64,000 nt of DNA from Stentor roeselii (GCA_006503475.1 RSEH01000038.1:124001-188000); one strand, 5' to 3'; numbered from the stretch's first letter, positions 54,725 through 64,000 are shown. Notes: generated by a model not told the origin, from the sequence alone. Numbers and translations are program-made.

Positions 54725-56623
54725 TTAAGACTTTGCAAGACTCTTCGACCTTCTTTTAAGATCTAAGAAAAAAGACTTGATCGGCGTTAAACCACCGCCT
54801 GACTTGACTACCAGGTGACCGTTATGTTCACATAAATGAACCACTCGGCTGCCGAAGGTGTAAACGCCGTAAGACTTCTTTTGAACTGAAAAATCGAACA
54901 ATGAACGGTTTTGGTTCAGGAAACTCGAAAGCGCCATGTCGATTTGGTCGTTTTCTAAATTATAGACTGGCTTCAGTTCGCAAGCGATTTTTGTGTATAA
55001 AGAACTTTGAAGGTCTTGGATTGTTAGAAGTTTCTCTGTCACTGATGAAAATAATGAAAGGGATTCAAATGATTTGTGAAGGTCAAGTTCTAGTGAGTTC
55101 AAGTTTTTTTTGTGTGAGGTTAACGAGAGGTAGGAGGAAAGGAGCTTTGATGGAAATGCTGGGAATTGTGGCTTTTGGATACTTGATTGTTTTGGGGATT
55201 TGGTTAGGGTTGAGTTTGGAAGGCTGTCTAGGGACTTCTGGAGAGAAAATCCTGAAATTTTTAAGGATTTTGATGATTGGGAGATTTTTTTGATGAGGTC
55301 GGAGGATTCTTGGTTTATTTTTCTTTTGGCTTTGGAAAGTTCTTCGAAGTTTACTGGGTTGAAATGGTTTTTACTTTCAAAACTCTCATTTTCATCTAAA
55401 GTTTGTTGTTCTGCACTTAATAAATTTTTTAGTCTGTTATTTTCATTTTTCAAATCTTCAACCTCAATATCAAGTCCACGTCCTTCTTGAATAAGTTCTG
55501 AAATTTCTGAATTTAATTTAGAGATTTTCAGTTCAAATTCCTTAGAAATTTTTGAATAACTTTCAAGAGACTTGTTAAAATTTTGAAGTAATTCTCTTGC
55601 ATCTTTATCACCTTTTAACTCCTCCGAATTACTTTTCTGTAATTTTTTCAGTTTCTCATTTTCAATACTCAAACTTTTCAACTCTTCCTCCAAATAATTT
55701 TTTTCTTTGATCATTTCCTCATTTTTCGTTTCAAGAGAAGCAAACAAGTTGCTAATAGAAACATTTTGTTCATTCAAGTCATCCAAAAAGTTTTCCAAAT
55801 TCCGAATATTTTCAATAAAATCATTTTTCAGACTTCTTCTAGCTTCCTTCATTTTGTCTCGTCTATCTTCTTGAGTATCTGAAATCTTTTTAAGAATATT
55901 TCTTTTTTCAAGCTGAAGTTCAACGAATTTCCATTTCAAGTCAACAGAATTTTTTAGAAATTCCAATTCTCGTTGATGCGAAATATGAAGAAGTTCATTT
56001 GAATGATCCAGTTTACAAGGAATAAAAACCATTTCTCCAGACTCATGATCTGGAGAGTAAAAGTCGATAGCATCATAGCAAGAGATGCGTTTGACTGCAC
56101 AGTCGATTGATTTGTAGCAAAACTCGATTTTCGAGATGTTTTTAATGTAATGACAGTTGAATTCTCGCTGATACGGCAAGGACTTGATCGAGTTGTCAGA
56201 GTGACTCGATTCTTCGAAGTGCTCAGACTTTTCACTCACCTGGTCCAGGCTCTTGATGCTTGCGATAGTTGGCAGTTTTCGATAGGTAACAAGATATTTA
56301 CCGCTAAAACGAACTCGGATGAACTTGCTTGTTTCAAGTTTTAAGCTTTTCAGCACTTCGAACTTCACCCAGTCGTCAAGGTCTTGAAGTTTATTTGATG
56401 TTTTCAAGAAATCAAAGGCTTCACTTGTTGAACTGAGTTTCAAGTCATCGTGGAAAAGGTCTAAATTGAAACAAGGAACTTCTTCAGTGAAGATTGTTGG
56501 ATTTCGGTTGTTTGTTGAGAGATGGTGAACTTCGCCTTGGACTTTTGTGGTGATTGAAATTTTGTCTTTTTTATAGGGTAAGTCAATCGGAATATAAATA
56601 TCTAAAATCTTTAGCTCAATCAT
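54725..56623 (-). CDS. Coiled-coil protein with C2-like N-terminus and GAR-like C-terminus
   Basis: This is a 632-aa protein. Residues 1-120 are beta-rich and C2-like in pattern (LKILDIYIPIDLPYKKDKISITTKV, FIRVRFSGKYLVTYRKL). Residues about 215-425 are a long coiled coil. Residues about 430-500 are Ser-rich. The last 45 residues hold SYGVYTFGSRVVHLCEHNG, then LVVKSGGGLTPIKSFF, a GAS2-related (GAR) type motif shared with the protein at 33760-35259. A microtubule- or membrane-linked scaffold is inferred from this layout. The stop is 7 bp before the Dr1 start. Confidence 0.77.
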   Translation of the reverse strand: MIELKILDIYIPIDLPYKKDKISITTKVQGEVHHLSTNNRNPTIFTEEVPCFNLDLFHDDLKLSSTSEAFDFLKTSNKLQDLDDWVKFEVLKSLKLETSKFIRVRFSGKYLVTYRKLPTIASIKSLDQVSEKSEHFEESSHSDNSIKSLPYQREFNCHYIKNISKIEFCYKSIDCAVKRISCYDAIDFYSPDHESGEMVFIPCKLDHSNELLHISHQRELEFLKNSVDLKWKFVELQLEKRNILKKISDTQEDRRDKMKEARRSLKNDFIENIRNLENFLDDLNEQNVSISNLFASLETKNEEMIKEKNYLEEELKSLSIENEKLKKLQKSNSEELKGDKDARELLQNFNKSLESYSKISKEFELKISKLNSEISELIQEGRGLDIEVEDLKNENNRLKNLLSAEQQTLDENESFESKNHFNPVNFEELSKAKRKINQESSDLIKKISQSSKSLKISGFSLQKSLDSLPNSTLTKSPKQSSIQKPQFPAFPSKLLSSYLSLTSHKKNLNSLELDLHKSFESLSLFSSVTEKLLTIQDLQSSLYTKIACELKPVYNLENDQIDMALSSFLNQNRSLFDFSVQKKSYGVYTFGSRVVHLCEHNGHLVVKSGGGLTPIKSFFLDLKRRSKSLAKS

Positions 56624-56722
56624 TTTAATTACACAGTTTAAAGATATGCAGGAGTTTTTGATGGGAATTCATTTTCGAAATACTTGAAAACTAAGATAAG
56701 AAATTAATAATGCTCTAACTAA

Positions 56723-58396
56723 CTACTTCGAGTAGATAATCGGCTTGAAGCTACACTCCGACATATCCTTTAAATCAATTTTCTGTTTAAGCTGCTCAAC
56801 TTTCATTTCTTTCATCTTGGTGACCATGATTTGCCGTTCAAAAAAGTCCTCCGGCAATTTACTATTAATTTTTCCAGCCAAGTCTTTACTCCTAGGACTA
56901 AGAAAAGTAGCTTTCGCCGTATCTTCTTCCTTTTCCTTCTTCAATCTTTTGACCAAAACAGCTTTTTGTTCAACATTCAAAATACTATAAAGATTTTCCA
57001 TGCTTCTAACAAAGTTTTCCTTTTCAATCCCTTCTCTATACTGTTCAAGTTCTTCAAAGAAAGGAGTCATAACTTTAAGGACATCAAGGTCCATTGAGTT
57101 AATATCAATGCTGCAAACAGAGATTTTTCCATCACCATCCGAATCCATCATATCAAACATCTGCTCAAACTGCCTTTGCCTGAACTTCTCAAAGATCAAG
57201 CTAGACCGATCAGAAATTTTCTTGCTCTGTGAAGCAGCTTCTAAAGATTTCTGAAATTCCTGCTGAGAAATCAAAATTTCTTTATTTTTCGAGTCTCGTT
57301 GACTGTAAAGAAAGTCCCAAATTTCCACTGAGTTGTTTCTCTCGCTGATTTTAGCTGAGTTCTGAGAGTCTTTAAATTGTTTGCATTCACTTAGCTCGAA
57401 ATCTTGTCGTTGTCTGCGAATTTCTTCGATTTCAGCTTGAGAAATAGTTTTCGAGTTTTCTAGTCTTTCGAGGAACTCTTCAGTTGACTCGAACTGGTTT
57501 TTTTTCTGAGCGTTTCCGACGTGAGGATGAAAAGAGAACTTTTTGGCGTCGTTTTGAATGCTTTGAGCTCGTTTGAACTTGAGTTCTTGAGCTTGGTTGT
57601 AAAGTTCGACGTGTTTGTTGCCGAGAGACTCTCTGCTGAGTGAGTTTTTGTTGATTTTAGGGACAAAGGAGCATTCTTTCATGGTTTCTTTGTCTTGGTT
57701 TTCTTTGAGTTTTTGGATTTTTTCTTGTTTTTCTTGCTGCTTTTTGTAGAGGAATAACTCGGTTTTATCGTAGGCCCTCGGCGAAATCACGCTCGAGTTT
57801 GTATTGATCAGTGGACTGAAGGTGTAGTGATGCATGTCCTTCTCGAATTGCTCCTGCTTCTTCATTTCTTTGAACTTCTCAGACTGTTCCTTGTCTTTCA
57901 ATGCTTTCGCGTAGAGGTAGTCACCGTAGTTTGAACCTTTTTTAGATGTGGTTGAAACTGAACTCATTGACTTCGAGGCTTCGGTTTTCCTTAATTGTCG
58001 ATACACTTCTCCATAAACGCTCGGCTTTTCAATTTTTGCTCTTGATGGGTTTTTTTTGGCTCTTTTTGAGGCTGAACCTTCAGTTTTTACTGATTTTTGC
58101 TCTTCGGCGCCAGCCAGGTAATGCTTGATTGGCGAGAGTAAAGGTGACTGATAAGAATCTTCAGAGCCATCAGGTTCTCTTAAATGAAGCGCATTCTGCA
58201 TGACTTCCTTCACGTTTTCCTGAATCATAACCTGCAGATTTTTCTGCACTTTAGAGTCAAGTGCGTATTTAGCAGCAAACTCCGAGGCTAAAAACGCAGG
58301 ATCATCAAATTCGTGAACGACTACAAAGTCATTCCTTCCGTTTCCAATGTCAATGGTGAGGACAAGTATTTGTCTTCCGCGGTCGACCGAGTCCAT
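56723..58396 (-). CDS. EF-hand protein with long charged central region
   Basis: This is a 557-aa protein. The N-terminus (ILVLTIDIGNGRNDFVVVHEFDDPAFLASEFAAKYALD) resembles a ubiquitin-like/PUL-adjacent module seen in many algal and ciliate proteins. Residues about 130-400 are charged helices with repeated short motifs (HYTFSPLIN, ECSFVPKIN, KFSFHPHV), each having F-x-P-x-(I/V/L) and probably acting as linear binding sites. A canonical EF-hand loop DSDGDGKIS lies near residue 420, with a degenerate partner after it. The end again has ECSFKPII. A calcium-responsive cytoskeletal protein is a reasonable inference. Confidence 0.78.
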   Translation of the reverse strand: MDSVDRGRQILVLTIDIGNGRNDFVVVHEFDDPAFLASEFAAKYALDSKVQKNLQVMIQENVKEVMQNALHLREPDGSEDSYQSPLLSPIKHYLAGAEEQKSVKTEGSASKRAKKNPSRAKIEKPSVYGEVYRQLRKTEASKSMSSVSTTSKKGSNYGDYLYAKALKDKEQSEKFKEMKKQEQFEKDMHHYTFSPLINTNSSVISPRAYDKTELFLYKKQQEKQEKIQKLKENQDKETMKECSFVPKINKNSLSRESLGNKHVELYNQAQELKFKRAQSIQNDAKKFSFHPHVGNAQKKNQFESTEEFLERLENSKTISQAEIEEIRRQRQDFELSECKQFKDSQNSAKISERNNSVEIWDFLYSQRDSKNKEILISQQEFQKSLEAASQSKKISDRSSLIFEKFRQRQFEQMFDMMDSDGDGKISVCSIDINSMDLDVLKVMTPFFEELEQYREGIEKENFVRSMENLYSILNVEQKAVLVKRLKKEKEEDTAKATFLSPRSKDLAGKINSKLPEDFFERQIMVTKMKEMKVEQLKQKIDLKDMSECSFKPIIYSK

Positions 58397-58426
58397 GAAT
58401 TTATGTCCATTAGATAAGAGTTCCTA

Positions 58427-59251
58427 TTACTGTGGCTTGCAGTCAGCTTTTTCAGTCCCTGCCGCATCAACTTTTTTCGCTTTCGGTTTTTTGCCGTCAT
58501 CAGATGCATCATCAAGACTGTCCTCCTGGTCGACGACTCCCAAGTAATAATAAACAGCATTGGGAACGATTTCATCTCGAAACTCGCAGGCATTTTCGTA
58601 GTCCTCTTCAAGTGGATTAGAAAATGCGCCTTCTTCAGAATCGTCTTCAACAGTATCTTCAGTGACCGTGTTAAAGAACTGGAAGAAGCTTGGTATTTTT
58701 TCAACTTTCGTTTGAACTTTCTTGTTTTTTCCCTTTTTCTTGGTTTTCTTGATTTTCTGCGTTAAACTTGCGCCTTTCCACTTGATTTCGCAGCCTTCTC
58801 CTCTGATCGGGTTGTCGTTCGGCCCGACGATGTACTTTTTCGTGAGCAGCGAGTTGTGCATGACTGGGTTTTGAAGGAAGTGAAATTCGAGAGTGAAGTT
58901 ATCCGAGTTCGGCTCGCTTATATGCCGAATGTTGGTCAGACATCGGAGCAGTTCGAAGTCCTGGTCGAAGATCATTGTTGAGACCAGTGAATTGTTCCTC
59001 ATCGCTTTGAGCCAGAACTCGTGAGCTGATTTCGAAAGTTCGAACCTTTGACTGTAAAGAGGCTCGTAAAGACTGTCGTATTTGTGGTGCAGCGCCTGCA
59101 GTTCGCTGATGAAGTTCAGGAAGAGTGAAGTTCTTTGCTTTTGGATCTCAAGAACTGGAGCTAGGGTCGCTCTGTCCTGCTCTGGCTGTTTAGCGAGTTC
59201 TTCTTCTGCCTGCTTTTCCTGGATCCGCAGCTCATGAAGGTCACCTTCCAT
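58427..59251 (-). CDS. NAP1: Nucleosome assembly protein (NAP1/SET family)
   Basis: This is a 274-aa protein. The dimerisation helix (LEIQKQRTSLFLNFISELQALHHKYDSLYEPLYSQRFEL) is followed by the NAP core: FWLKAMRNNSLVSTMIFDQDFELLRCLTNIRHIS, then FTLEFHF, CEIKWKGASLTQKIKKTKKKGKNK and SFFQFFN. These match the family order (W-x-x-A-L-x-N, D-x-x-x-L-x-x-L-x-D-I, T-x-x-F-x-F, W-K). An acidic C-terminal region follows, shortened and mixed with basic residues. NAP1 chaperones H2A-H2B during assembly and exchange. Confidence 0.93.
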   Translation of the reverse strand: MEGDLHELRIQEKQAEEELAKQPEQDRATLAPVLEIQKQRTSLFLNFISELQALHHKYDSLYEPLYSQRFELSKSAHEFWLKAMRNNSLVSTMIFDQDFELLRCLTNIRHISEPNSDNFTLEFHFLQNPVMHNSLLTKKYIVGPNDNPIRGEGCEIKWKGASLTQKIKKTKKKGKNKKVQTKVEKIPSFFQFFNTVTEDTVEDDSEEGAFSNPLEEDYENACEFRDEIVPNAVYYYLGVVDQEDSLDDASDDGKKPKAKKVDAAGTEKADCKPQ

Positions 59252-59274
59252 TTATCAGCTATTCAGAGGTTCTA

Positions 59275-61068
59275 TTAAGCTAGTTTACTTTTCTCAATAA
59301 TCTCTATGAACTGGTCTTTTGAAAGAGTTTCTTTCGCCCGAAGTTCCTTGGCCAGCGTGTGAATGACTGACACTTTTTCTCTGATGACTCGAAGGGCGCG
59401 GTTGTAAGAAGAGGTTAAGATTTCGAAGACTGCTTTATCAAGTTCATTTCTTTGATGACTGCCCAGGTCTTCCAGTTCTTTGAATGACCCGAGTCCTGTG
59501 ATTTCATTGAAAAGTCCTGCGCTGAGGCCGGAGTAAGCCAGACTGGTCGCGTTTTTCAAGTCGTTGGAGCAGCCGGTTGTGATGTTCTTTTCACCGAAAA
59601 ACACCTCCTCAGCTGCCCGGCCACCCATGCAAACATCGATCTGCGCGAGGACTTCTTGCTTGGTGAAAGGTGCGTCTTCTTTGTGAAGGACAAAAGCAGT
59701 GTGGCCCAGTGACTGGCCCCTCGGCAAGATCGTGATTTTCTGCAACTCGTTCGCGCCTTCAGTGTAAAAAGCGACTGTCGCATGGCCTAACTCGTGATAA
59801 ACTGTGTTCTGAATGTCAACTTCGCTGACTGCCAGAGACTTGTGCCCGATACCCATTGTGACCCGGTCTATTGCGTATTCGAAGTCCTCCCAACTTGCCA
59901 CCTGCTCGCCTCGTTGCACTGCGTGCAAGGCTGCCAAGTTGACGAGGTTTTCGATGTCGGCACCAGTCATGCCATAGCTGCGAGAAATCAGAAGCCGCAA
60001 GCTGATGGTCTCATCTGTCTTGATCTTTCCCAGGTAGTACTCCAGGATCTCTGCCCGGGCTTGACGGTCAGGTACTGGCAACTCGATTTTCTTGTCGAAT
60101 CGTCCTGACCTCAGCAAGGCCTTGTCCAACGACTCAAAAAAATTAGTCGCGCCGATGATGATGATGTTTTCATCTTGTTTAAAACCATCTATTTCCACTA
60201 GAAGCTGGTTGAGTGTATCATGTGTGTAAATTGAGTTTCGGTAGTTACGGCTTTGAGCAATCGAATCGATTTCGTCTATGAAAATAATGCATGGAAGGTT
60301 CTGTCGAGCTAGACTGAACAGTTCTCGTATGCGTTTTGGACCGACTCCCACGAATTTTTCTTCGAATGCGCTTCCAGAGGCTTTAATAAAACTCACTCCA
60401 GACTCACCTGCAATTGCCTTTGCTAAAAGTGTCTTACCTGTGCCTGGCTTTCCAGATAAAAGGATGCCTTTGGTAGGTTTGACGCCAGCTTCTTTGTATT
60501 TTTTTTGGTTTTTCAAATAATCAACGATGTCTTCAAGTTCTTGTCTGTACTCGTCTATTCCTTTCACGTCCCTGAACCGAACTTTGGTATCAGTCTCAAC
60601 AAAATATTGACTTTCCGTTTCGATAAATGGGTTTTTGAATCCCTCAAAATACAAGGATAAAATGAAATAAATAAAAAGGAGGTTAAAAGGATCCAAGAGG
60701 TATTTTAAATATTGATTCTTTCCATTTGATCTAAATTTTTTTTTTGAAGATATCAGGCTTGTATGTTCTGGTTGCAAATAGAGCTTCTTTAAAGAGTTAT
60801 CAGGGGTTAGAAGGGAGTTAATTGAGGAGTGTTTCAGTGCTGTGTAGTACTCTTGGGTTTCTGAGATTGTTCGGTCTTTTATTGGAGTACTCTCGTGAGT
60901 CTCAATCACTTCTTTGTTGTCGCCTTGCTTGATGAGGTTTCGAAATATGCTCTTCGAGGCCATAGCACGAAAAAGTGAAGAAGGCATCATTTTTATTAAC
61001 TTGATGGTAAAATCTACTCCAAATAATAAAAGTGAATAAACCGATTTCCCGAAACAATTCAAAACCAT
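59275..61068 (-). CDS. YME1/FtsH-type AAA metalloprotease
   Basis: This 597-aa protein has a basic N-terminus and one membrane helix near residues 130-146 (NLLFIYFILSLYF). The AAA domain has Walker A GKPGTGKT, Walker B CIIFIDEIDSIAQ and the second region of homology LLRSGRFDKKIELPVPDRQAR. The peptidase has HELGH (zinc site near residue 433) and GGRAAEEVFFG, with the third zinc ligand Asp in TTGCSNDL. A single helix after a likely mitochondrial targeting region points to the i-AAA (YME1) type facing the intermembrane space. A second start at Met27 (MMPSSLFRAM) gives a cleaner targeting peptide. Confidence 0.92.
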   Translation of the reverse strand: MVLNCFGKSVYSLLLFGVDFTIKLIKMMPSSLFRAMASKSIFRNLIKQGDNKEVIETHESTPIKDRTISETQEYYTALKHSSINSLLTPDNSLKKLYLQPEHTSLISSKKKFRSNGKNQYLKYLLDPFNLLFIYFILSLYFEGFKNPFIETESQYFVETDTKVRFRDVKGIDEYRQELEDIVDYLKNQKKYKEAGVKPTKGILLSGKPGTGKTLLAKAIAGESGVSFIKASGSAFEEKFVGVGPKRIRELFSLARQNLPCIIFIDEIDSIAQSRNYRNSIYTHDTLNQLLVEIDGFKQDENIIIIGATNFFESLDKALLRSGRFDKKIELPVPDRQARAEILEYYLGKIKTDETISLRLLISRSYGMTGADIENLVNLAALHAVQRGEQVASWEDFEYAIDRVTMGIGHKSLAVSEVDIQNTVYHELGHATVAFYTEGANELQKITILPRGQSLGHTAFVLHKEDAPFTKQEVLAQIDVCMGGRAAEEVFFGEKNITTGCSNDLKNATSLAYSGLSAGLFNEITGLGSFKELEDLGSHQRNELDKAVFEILTSSYNRALRVIREKVSVIHTLAKELRAKETLSKDQFIEIIEKSKLA

Positions 61069-61122
61069 TCCTCTCCTAAATCATCAAAGAACTTTACACT
61101 CAAGAACCCAAATAACCTAATA

Positions 61123-62865
61123 ATGGCTTTATTACAAGACGACAACTCTTTCACCCACATCATCGCAATAGACTTCGGGACAGGTGCATCAGGATACGCG
61201 ATAACTCCAAAGCTCTCTGAAGGCGGAATCAAAAGAATCGAGGTCTTCAACCCGTGCGACGACTCAGACGACCAAAAAACAGTCACCGCGATTTTATTCA
61301 GCAACAAGTTTGAATTCCTGGCCTTCGGGTCGCAAGCCCTTCACCGATACGCCGAACTCTTGGACGACGGCGAGTCAGCTCTTTTGTTCCAAACTTATAA
61401 AATCCATCTTCTGAAACTTGATTCGACAGCGATTTCATTGGACGGGCGGGAGATGCCATTGATGAAGGTCATCTCGTCCACTTTGAAGTTCATTTCAGAG
61501 AAAGCTTTGCAGAAACTCACAGAACAGGTGGGCCGAGTGGTCAAGGCCAAGATCAAGTGGGTGCTCACTGTTCCGGCTCTTTGGAATGAAGAGCATAAGC
61601 ACTTTATGAGGAGGGCCTGCGTTGAAGCTGGGATTATTGATGGAGTCAATTCGCATGCCTTGCTCTTGTGTCTTGAACCTGAAGGCGCTTCCATGGCTGT
61701 CAGGGAGGACACTGATCAGACTGTTCGCGGACAGATGACGAAAAATTCGGTTGTCATGGTTTTGGACTGCGGCGGAGGCACTGTCGACATCACTATTCAT
61801 AAACTTTTGTGTGAACCTGATGAAAAGTTCTTGTGTGAAGAACTCCTGCCTAGTAGTGGAGGATGTGACTGGGGGTCGAAGTTCGTTGATTGCTATTTTG
61901 AAGAGTTTTTGAAAGAGTTCTTTGGAGATTTACTTTTTTCTGTATATCGGAAAAATGCACTTTGTCGACTTGAAATTTTAAAGCATTTTGAAATGCTTAA
62001 GAGGAAATTCTGTCCTGGAGTTGAGGAGAGGTCGAGACTGCAGCTTAGTTATATGGGAGATGAGTTGTCAGCTAAAATGCTGGCTGAGCTGGTAAAAACC
62101 TACAACTCAAGCCATCCTGGCGAGCACGAAATAAAATTAAGAGGAAGTTCCAGCATAGACCTTCCTCCCCTACTAATGTGTTCCTTCTTCCAGCCCTTAT
62201 TCGAGAACATCAAGTCAAAAGTGGCTCAATTACTTCAGCAAATCCAAGGAAAGCGAGAAAAATTAAGTTTTATCTTCATGGTCGGTGGTTTTTCTGAAAG
62301 TCCTTACTTAAAGTCCGAGATAAAAAAGAACTTCGAGAAAGATTCCCTTCAAGTCTTAGTTCCAAGGCGCCCGCAGGTGTGTGTGGTGCGAGGAGCTTGT
62401 TTATTCGGTCTTGATCCTCATTCAATATCATCAAGAATAGCGAAAAAAACATACGGGATCAACACTTTGACCACCTACGACCCAGAGAAGCACCCAGAGA
62501 AGAAAAAAGTAGTAATTGAAGGTGAAGACTTCTGTGAAGATGTTTTTGATGCTTTTGTAAGAGCAGGGGATTCTGTGGGCAACGAGGAAATTCATGTAAA
62601 GACTTACTGTCCCGTTCGCACCAGACAGACCGTGATGAGGATCATCTTTTACTGCACTGACTCACGAGACGTCGACTTCATCGACGAGGAAGGAGTCGAG
62701 CAGTTGGGAGAACTCACCATCGACATCGGAAGACCCTTCCAAAGCGTGGAAGACAAGACAGTCAAAGTGACTCTGCGGTTCGGAGCCACACATATTTATG
62801 CCTGTGCAACGAACCGAGACGGCAGCGAAGTAAGGAATTGCGAGTTCAAGTTCGACCTGAGCTAA
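61123..62865 (+). CDS. HSPA12-like HSP70-family ATPase
   Basis: This 580-aa protein has an actin/HSP70-type ATPase core: phosphate-1 IAIDFGTGASGYAI, phosphate-2 VMVLDCGGGTVDITIHKL, and adenosine motif FMVGGFSESPYLKSEI. The spacing and the sequences KIKWVLTVPALWNEEHKHFMRRACVEAGI and LEPEGASM match the HSPA12A/B branch rather than classic HSP70. The C-terminal part is a short beta-domain in place of the peptide-binding domain and lid. Codons here are richer in GC than in most neighbours. Chaperone or signalling roles are known for HSPA12 in animals; the role here is unknown. Confidence 0.9.
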   Translation: MALLQDDNSFTHIIAIDFGTGASGYAITPKLSEGGIKRIEVFNPCDDSDDQKTVTAILFSNKFEFLAFGSQALHRYAELLDDGESALLFQTYKIHLLKLDSTAISLDGREMPLMKVISSTLKFISEKALQKLTEQVGRVVKAKIKWVLTVPALWNEEHKHFMRRACVEAGIIDGVNSHALLLCLEPEGASMAVREDTDQTVRGQMTKNSVVMVLDCGGGTVDITIHKLLCEPDEKFLCEELLPSSGGCDWGSKFVDCYFEEFLKEFFGDLLFSVYRKNALCRLEILKHFEMLKRKFCPGVEERSRLQLSYMGDELSAKMLAELVKTYNSSHPGEHEIKLRGSSSIDLPPLLMCSFFQPLFENIKSKVAQLLQQIQGKREKLSFIFMVGGFSESPYLKSEIKKNFEKDSLQVLVPRRPQVCVVRGACLFGLDPHSISSRIAKKTYGINTLTTYDPEKHPEKKKVVIEGEDFCEDVFDAFVRAGDSVGNEEIHVKTYCPVRTRQTVMRIIFYCTDSRDVDFIDEEGVEQLGELTIDIGRPFQSVEDKTVKVTLRFGATHIYACATNRDGSEVRNCEFKFDLS

Positions 62866-62897
62866 TAATGTTAAGTAGACTTTGAAACTAGTTATAA

Positions 62898-64000
62898 ATG
62901 TCCAGCTATTCAAACTTCGAGTCAAAATTCAGGTCACATTCTCCACAGTTCCTCAACTCAGGAGCTTCGGAAGGAAGTCAGCTTTACGAGCGCAATCGAG
63001 AAATGATTCATCAGCGCGTTTCAAAACTTGCAAGCTCCCCCAAGTCAAGGTCGAGAATTGAGCAGACCTTTGAAGAAATGTTAAAATCTGTTCAGTTCTT
63101 CCGCAAACCTGACATCATTCCTTTCCCTTATCTTCAGTCGGATCAACTTGAAGAACCGACAACTGAAAGCACTGACAACAAGTACAGGGACTTGCTTGAA
63201 GAACTGGAAAGAGAAAGGAATTTAAGAAAAGCTGCAGAAAAAGAAAACGAGACCTTGAAAGACAAACTCGCGTATTTCGCTGAACTTGAGAAACAATATG
63301 AAGAGTACAGGATCAAGGCCTTGAGAATCAATGAACTCAATGCAGAGATTGAGAAACTTAACTTAAAACTAAAACTGCTGCATGAGGAAAATGAAGAACT
63401 CAGGAGAAAAGTCAGAGGCGGGTATGAAAGCAGCTTGTTCATTGACAAGCTCAACAAAGAACTCGAAAAGGAAAAAGAAGCCAATGCTCAGCTGGTCAGA
63501 CAGCTAAATGAAATGAAAAACGCCTACGAAGAGCTCAGAAAGACCTACGTGCGTGATCTGAACTCTCAAAAAGAAAGATGCGCTGAAATTTTAAATGAAA
63601 AAATCGGCCTCGAAGGTAGACTGCGAGAGTCTCTCGACATGAAACGACGGGACCTGCACCAAGACGACGAAATCCAGGCCAAGCTCAGGAACATGAAAAG
63701 CGAGTACAAAGTAAAACTCAGAGACCTTGAAAAGCGTCTGCCTTCCGAAAAAAACCCTGATAACTCTGAATCCCGCTTGAAAGAAATCGAAGACCGCCTG
63801 GCTCACCTGCAAGTAAAACTCGTAGAAAAAGAATCCCGCGTCAAACACCATATGCCCGGCGGTCAAACCTCGAGAGGGTCAACTCCTGTGAAAGACAACC
63901 GCGGTTCTCCCGCCACGACTTGGCGAACGAGTGACCGGTTCTCACCTCAGAGACTTCCAAGATCAGCGAATTCGATTCCTGACAAAATGAACGCTGGGAA
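62898..64000 (+). CDS. Coiled-coil protein, 3' end beyond the window
   Basis: The frame opens at ATG 62898 (MSSYSNFESKFRSHSPQF) and stays open to the last base, giving at least 367 residues. Residues 1-90 are Ser-rich with a short helix. Residues about 95-320 are a continuous coiled coil rich in Glu, Lys and Leu (NKYRDLLEELERERNLRKAAEKENETLKD and onward). The last part is Ser/Pro/Arg-rich. Reverse-strand frames here are shadows of this regular sequence. It is probably a cytoskeletal or basal-body component, by composition only. Confidence 0.82.
   Translation, partial: MSSYSNFESKFRSHSPQFLNSGASEGSQLYERNREMIHQRVSKLASSPKSRSRIEQTFEEMLKSVQFFRKPDIIPFPYLQSDQLEEPTTESTDNKYRDLLEELERERNLRKAAEKENETLKDKLAYFAELEKQYEEYRIKALRINELNAEIEKLNLKLKLLHEENEELRRKVRGGYESSLFIDKLNKELEKEKEANAQLVRQLNEMKNAYEELRKTYVRDLNSQKERCAEILNEKIGLEGRLRESLDMKRRDLHQDDEIQAKLRNMKSEYKVKLRDLEKRLPSEKNPDNSESRLKEIEDRLAHLQVKLVEKESRVKHHMPGGQTSRGSTPVKDNRGSPATTWRTSDRFSPQRLPRSANSIPDKMNAG

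Noticed and set aside
60423-60437. 15-nt GT...AG string (GTAAGACACTTTTAG) in the FtsH-like gene
   Set aside because: It encodes the Walker A Lys-Thr-Leu-Leu of the ATPase, is in frame without a stop, and has T rather than A at position 10.
63143-63866. Ser/Phe-rich minus-strand frames at the right edge
   Set aside because: They are antisense shadows of the long plus-strand coiled coil that runs off the window.

Overview
This looks like a stretch of macronuclear chromosome from a heterotrich ciliate close to Stentor. It is AT-rich and packed with genes on both strands. Long conserved proteins run without internal TAA, TAG or TGA, and at least four genes end in TGA, so the standard code is in use. 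The clearest sign is a set of 15-nt spliceosomal introns (GT...AG, always with A at position 10). Each one restores a broken reading frame: in a SNF1-type kinase, a zinc-finger protein, a Dr1-like histone-fold protein, an LRR protein and a VHS-like adaptor. Introns of 15-16 nt are the known hallmark of Stentor. There are no mobile elements, rRNA or CRISPR arrays, and I recognise no tRNA.

Layout. 1-5.2 kb: two tandem paralogous membrane proteins (kelch propeller, GCC2/GCC3-like Cys-rich stalk, three membrane helices), followed by a 1-kb AT-rich gap. 6.2-22 kb: a PB1/zinc-ribbon protein, an RCC1 protein with helical repeats, a TPR/IQ protein, VPS54 of the GARP tether, a FYVE protein and a second protein that both end in CaaX boxes, a RING-PHD protein, an IQ/DUF4378 protein and an NBR1/p62-type autophagy receptor. 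22-33 kb: two unknown proteins, a VHS-like adaptor, a GTPBP1-type GTPase, dolichol kinase, coiled-coil proteins, the splicing factor Crooked-neck/Clf1 and a monothiol-like glutaredoxin. 33-43 kb: coiled-coil proteins including one Mad1-like, and a 2001-aa repeat-built surface protein with a GPI-type C-terminus. 43-51 kb: an MAP3K-like kinase, an LRR protein, a twin CX9C mitochondrial protein, a dual-specificity phosphatase, a SNF1/AMPK-like kinase and small Cys-rich proteins. 51-64 kb: a cyclin, a RUS-family membrane protein, Dr1/NC2beta, coiled-coil and EF-hand proteins, NAP1, a YME1/FtsH protease, an HSPA12-like chaperone and a coiled-coil protein that runs off the end.

The neighbours do not form an operon or a single pathway. 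They are ordinary housekeeping and cytoskeletal genes. What stands out is the compaction: gaps of 1-30 bp are common, one convergent pair overlaps at its stop codons, and several divergent pairs have start codons only 8-31 bp apart. Promoters and 3' ends must therefore lie inside neighbouring coding sequence.

The observations most worth a second look are the start codon of the SNF1-like kinase, which is created only by splicing; the fixed A10 that separates true 15-nt introns from look-alikes inside conserved codons; 20-nt GC-rich perfect hairpins inside AT-rich genes; and the 8-bp divergent start-to-start spacing. All functional calls come from reading motifs by eye. No database search was run.
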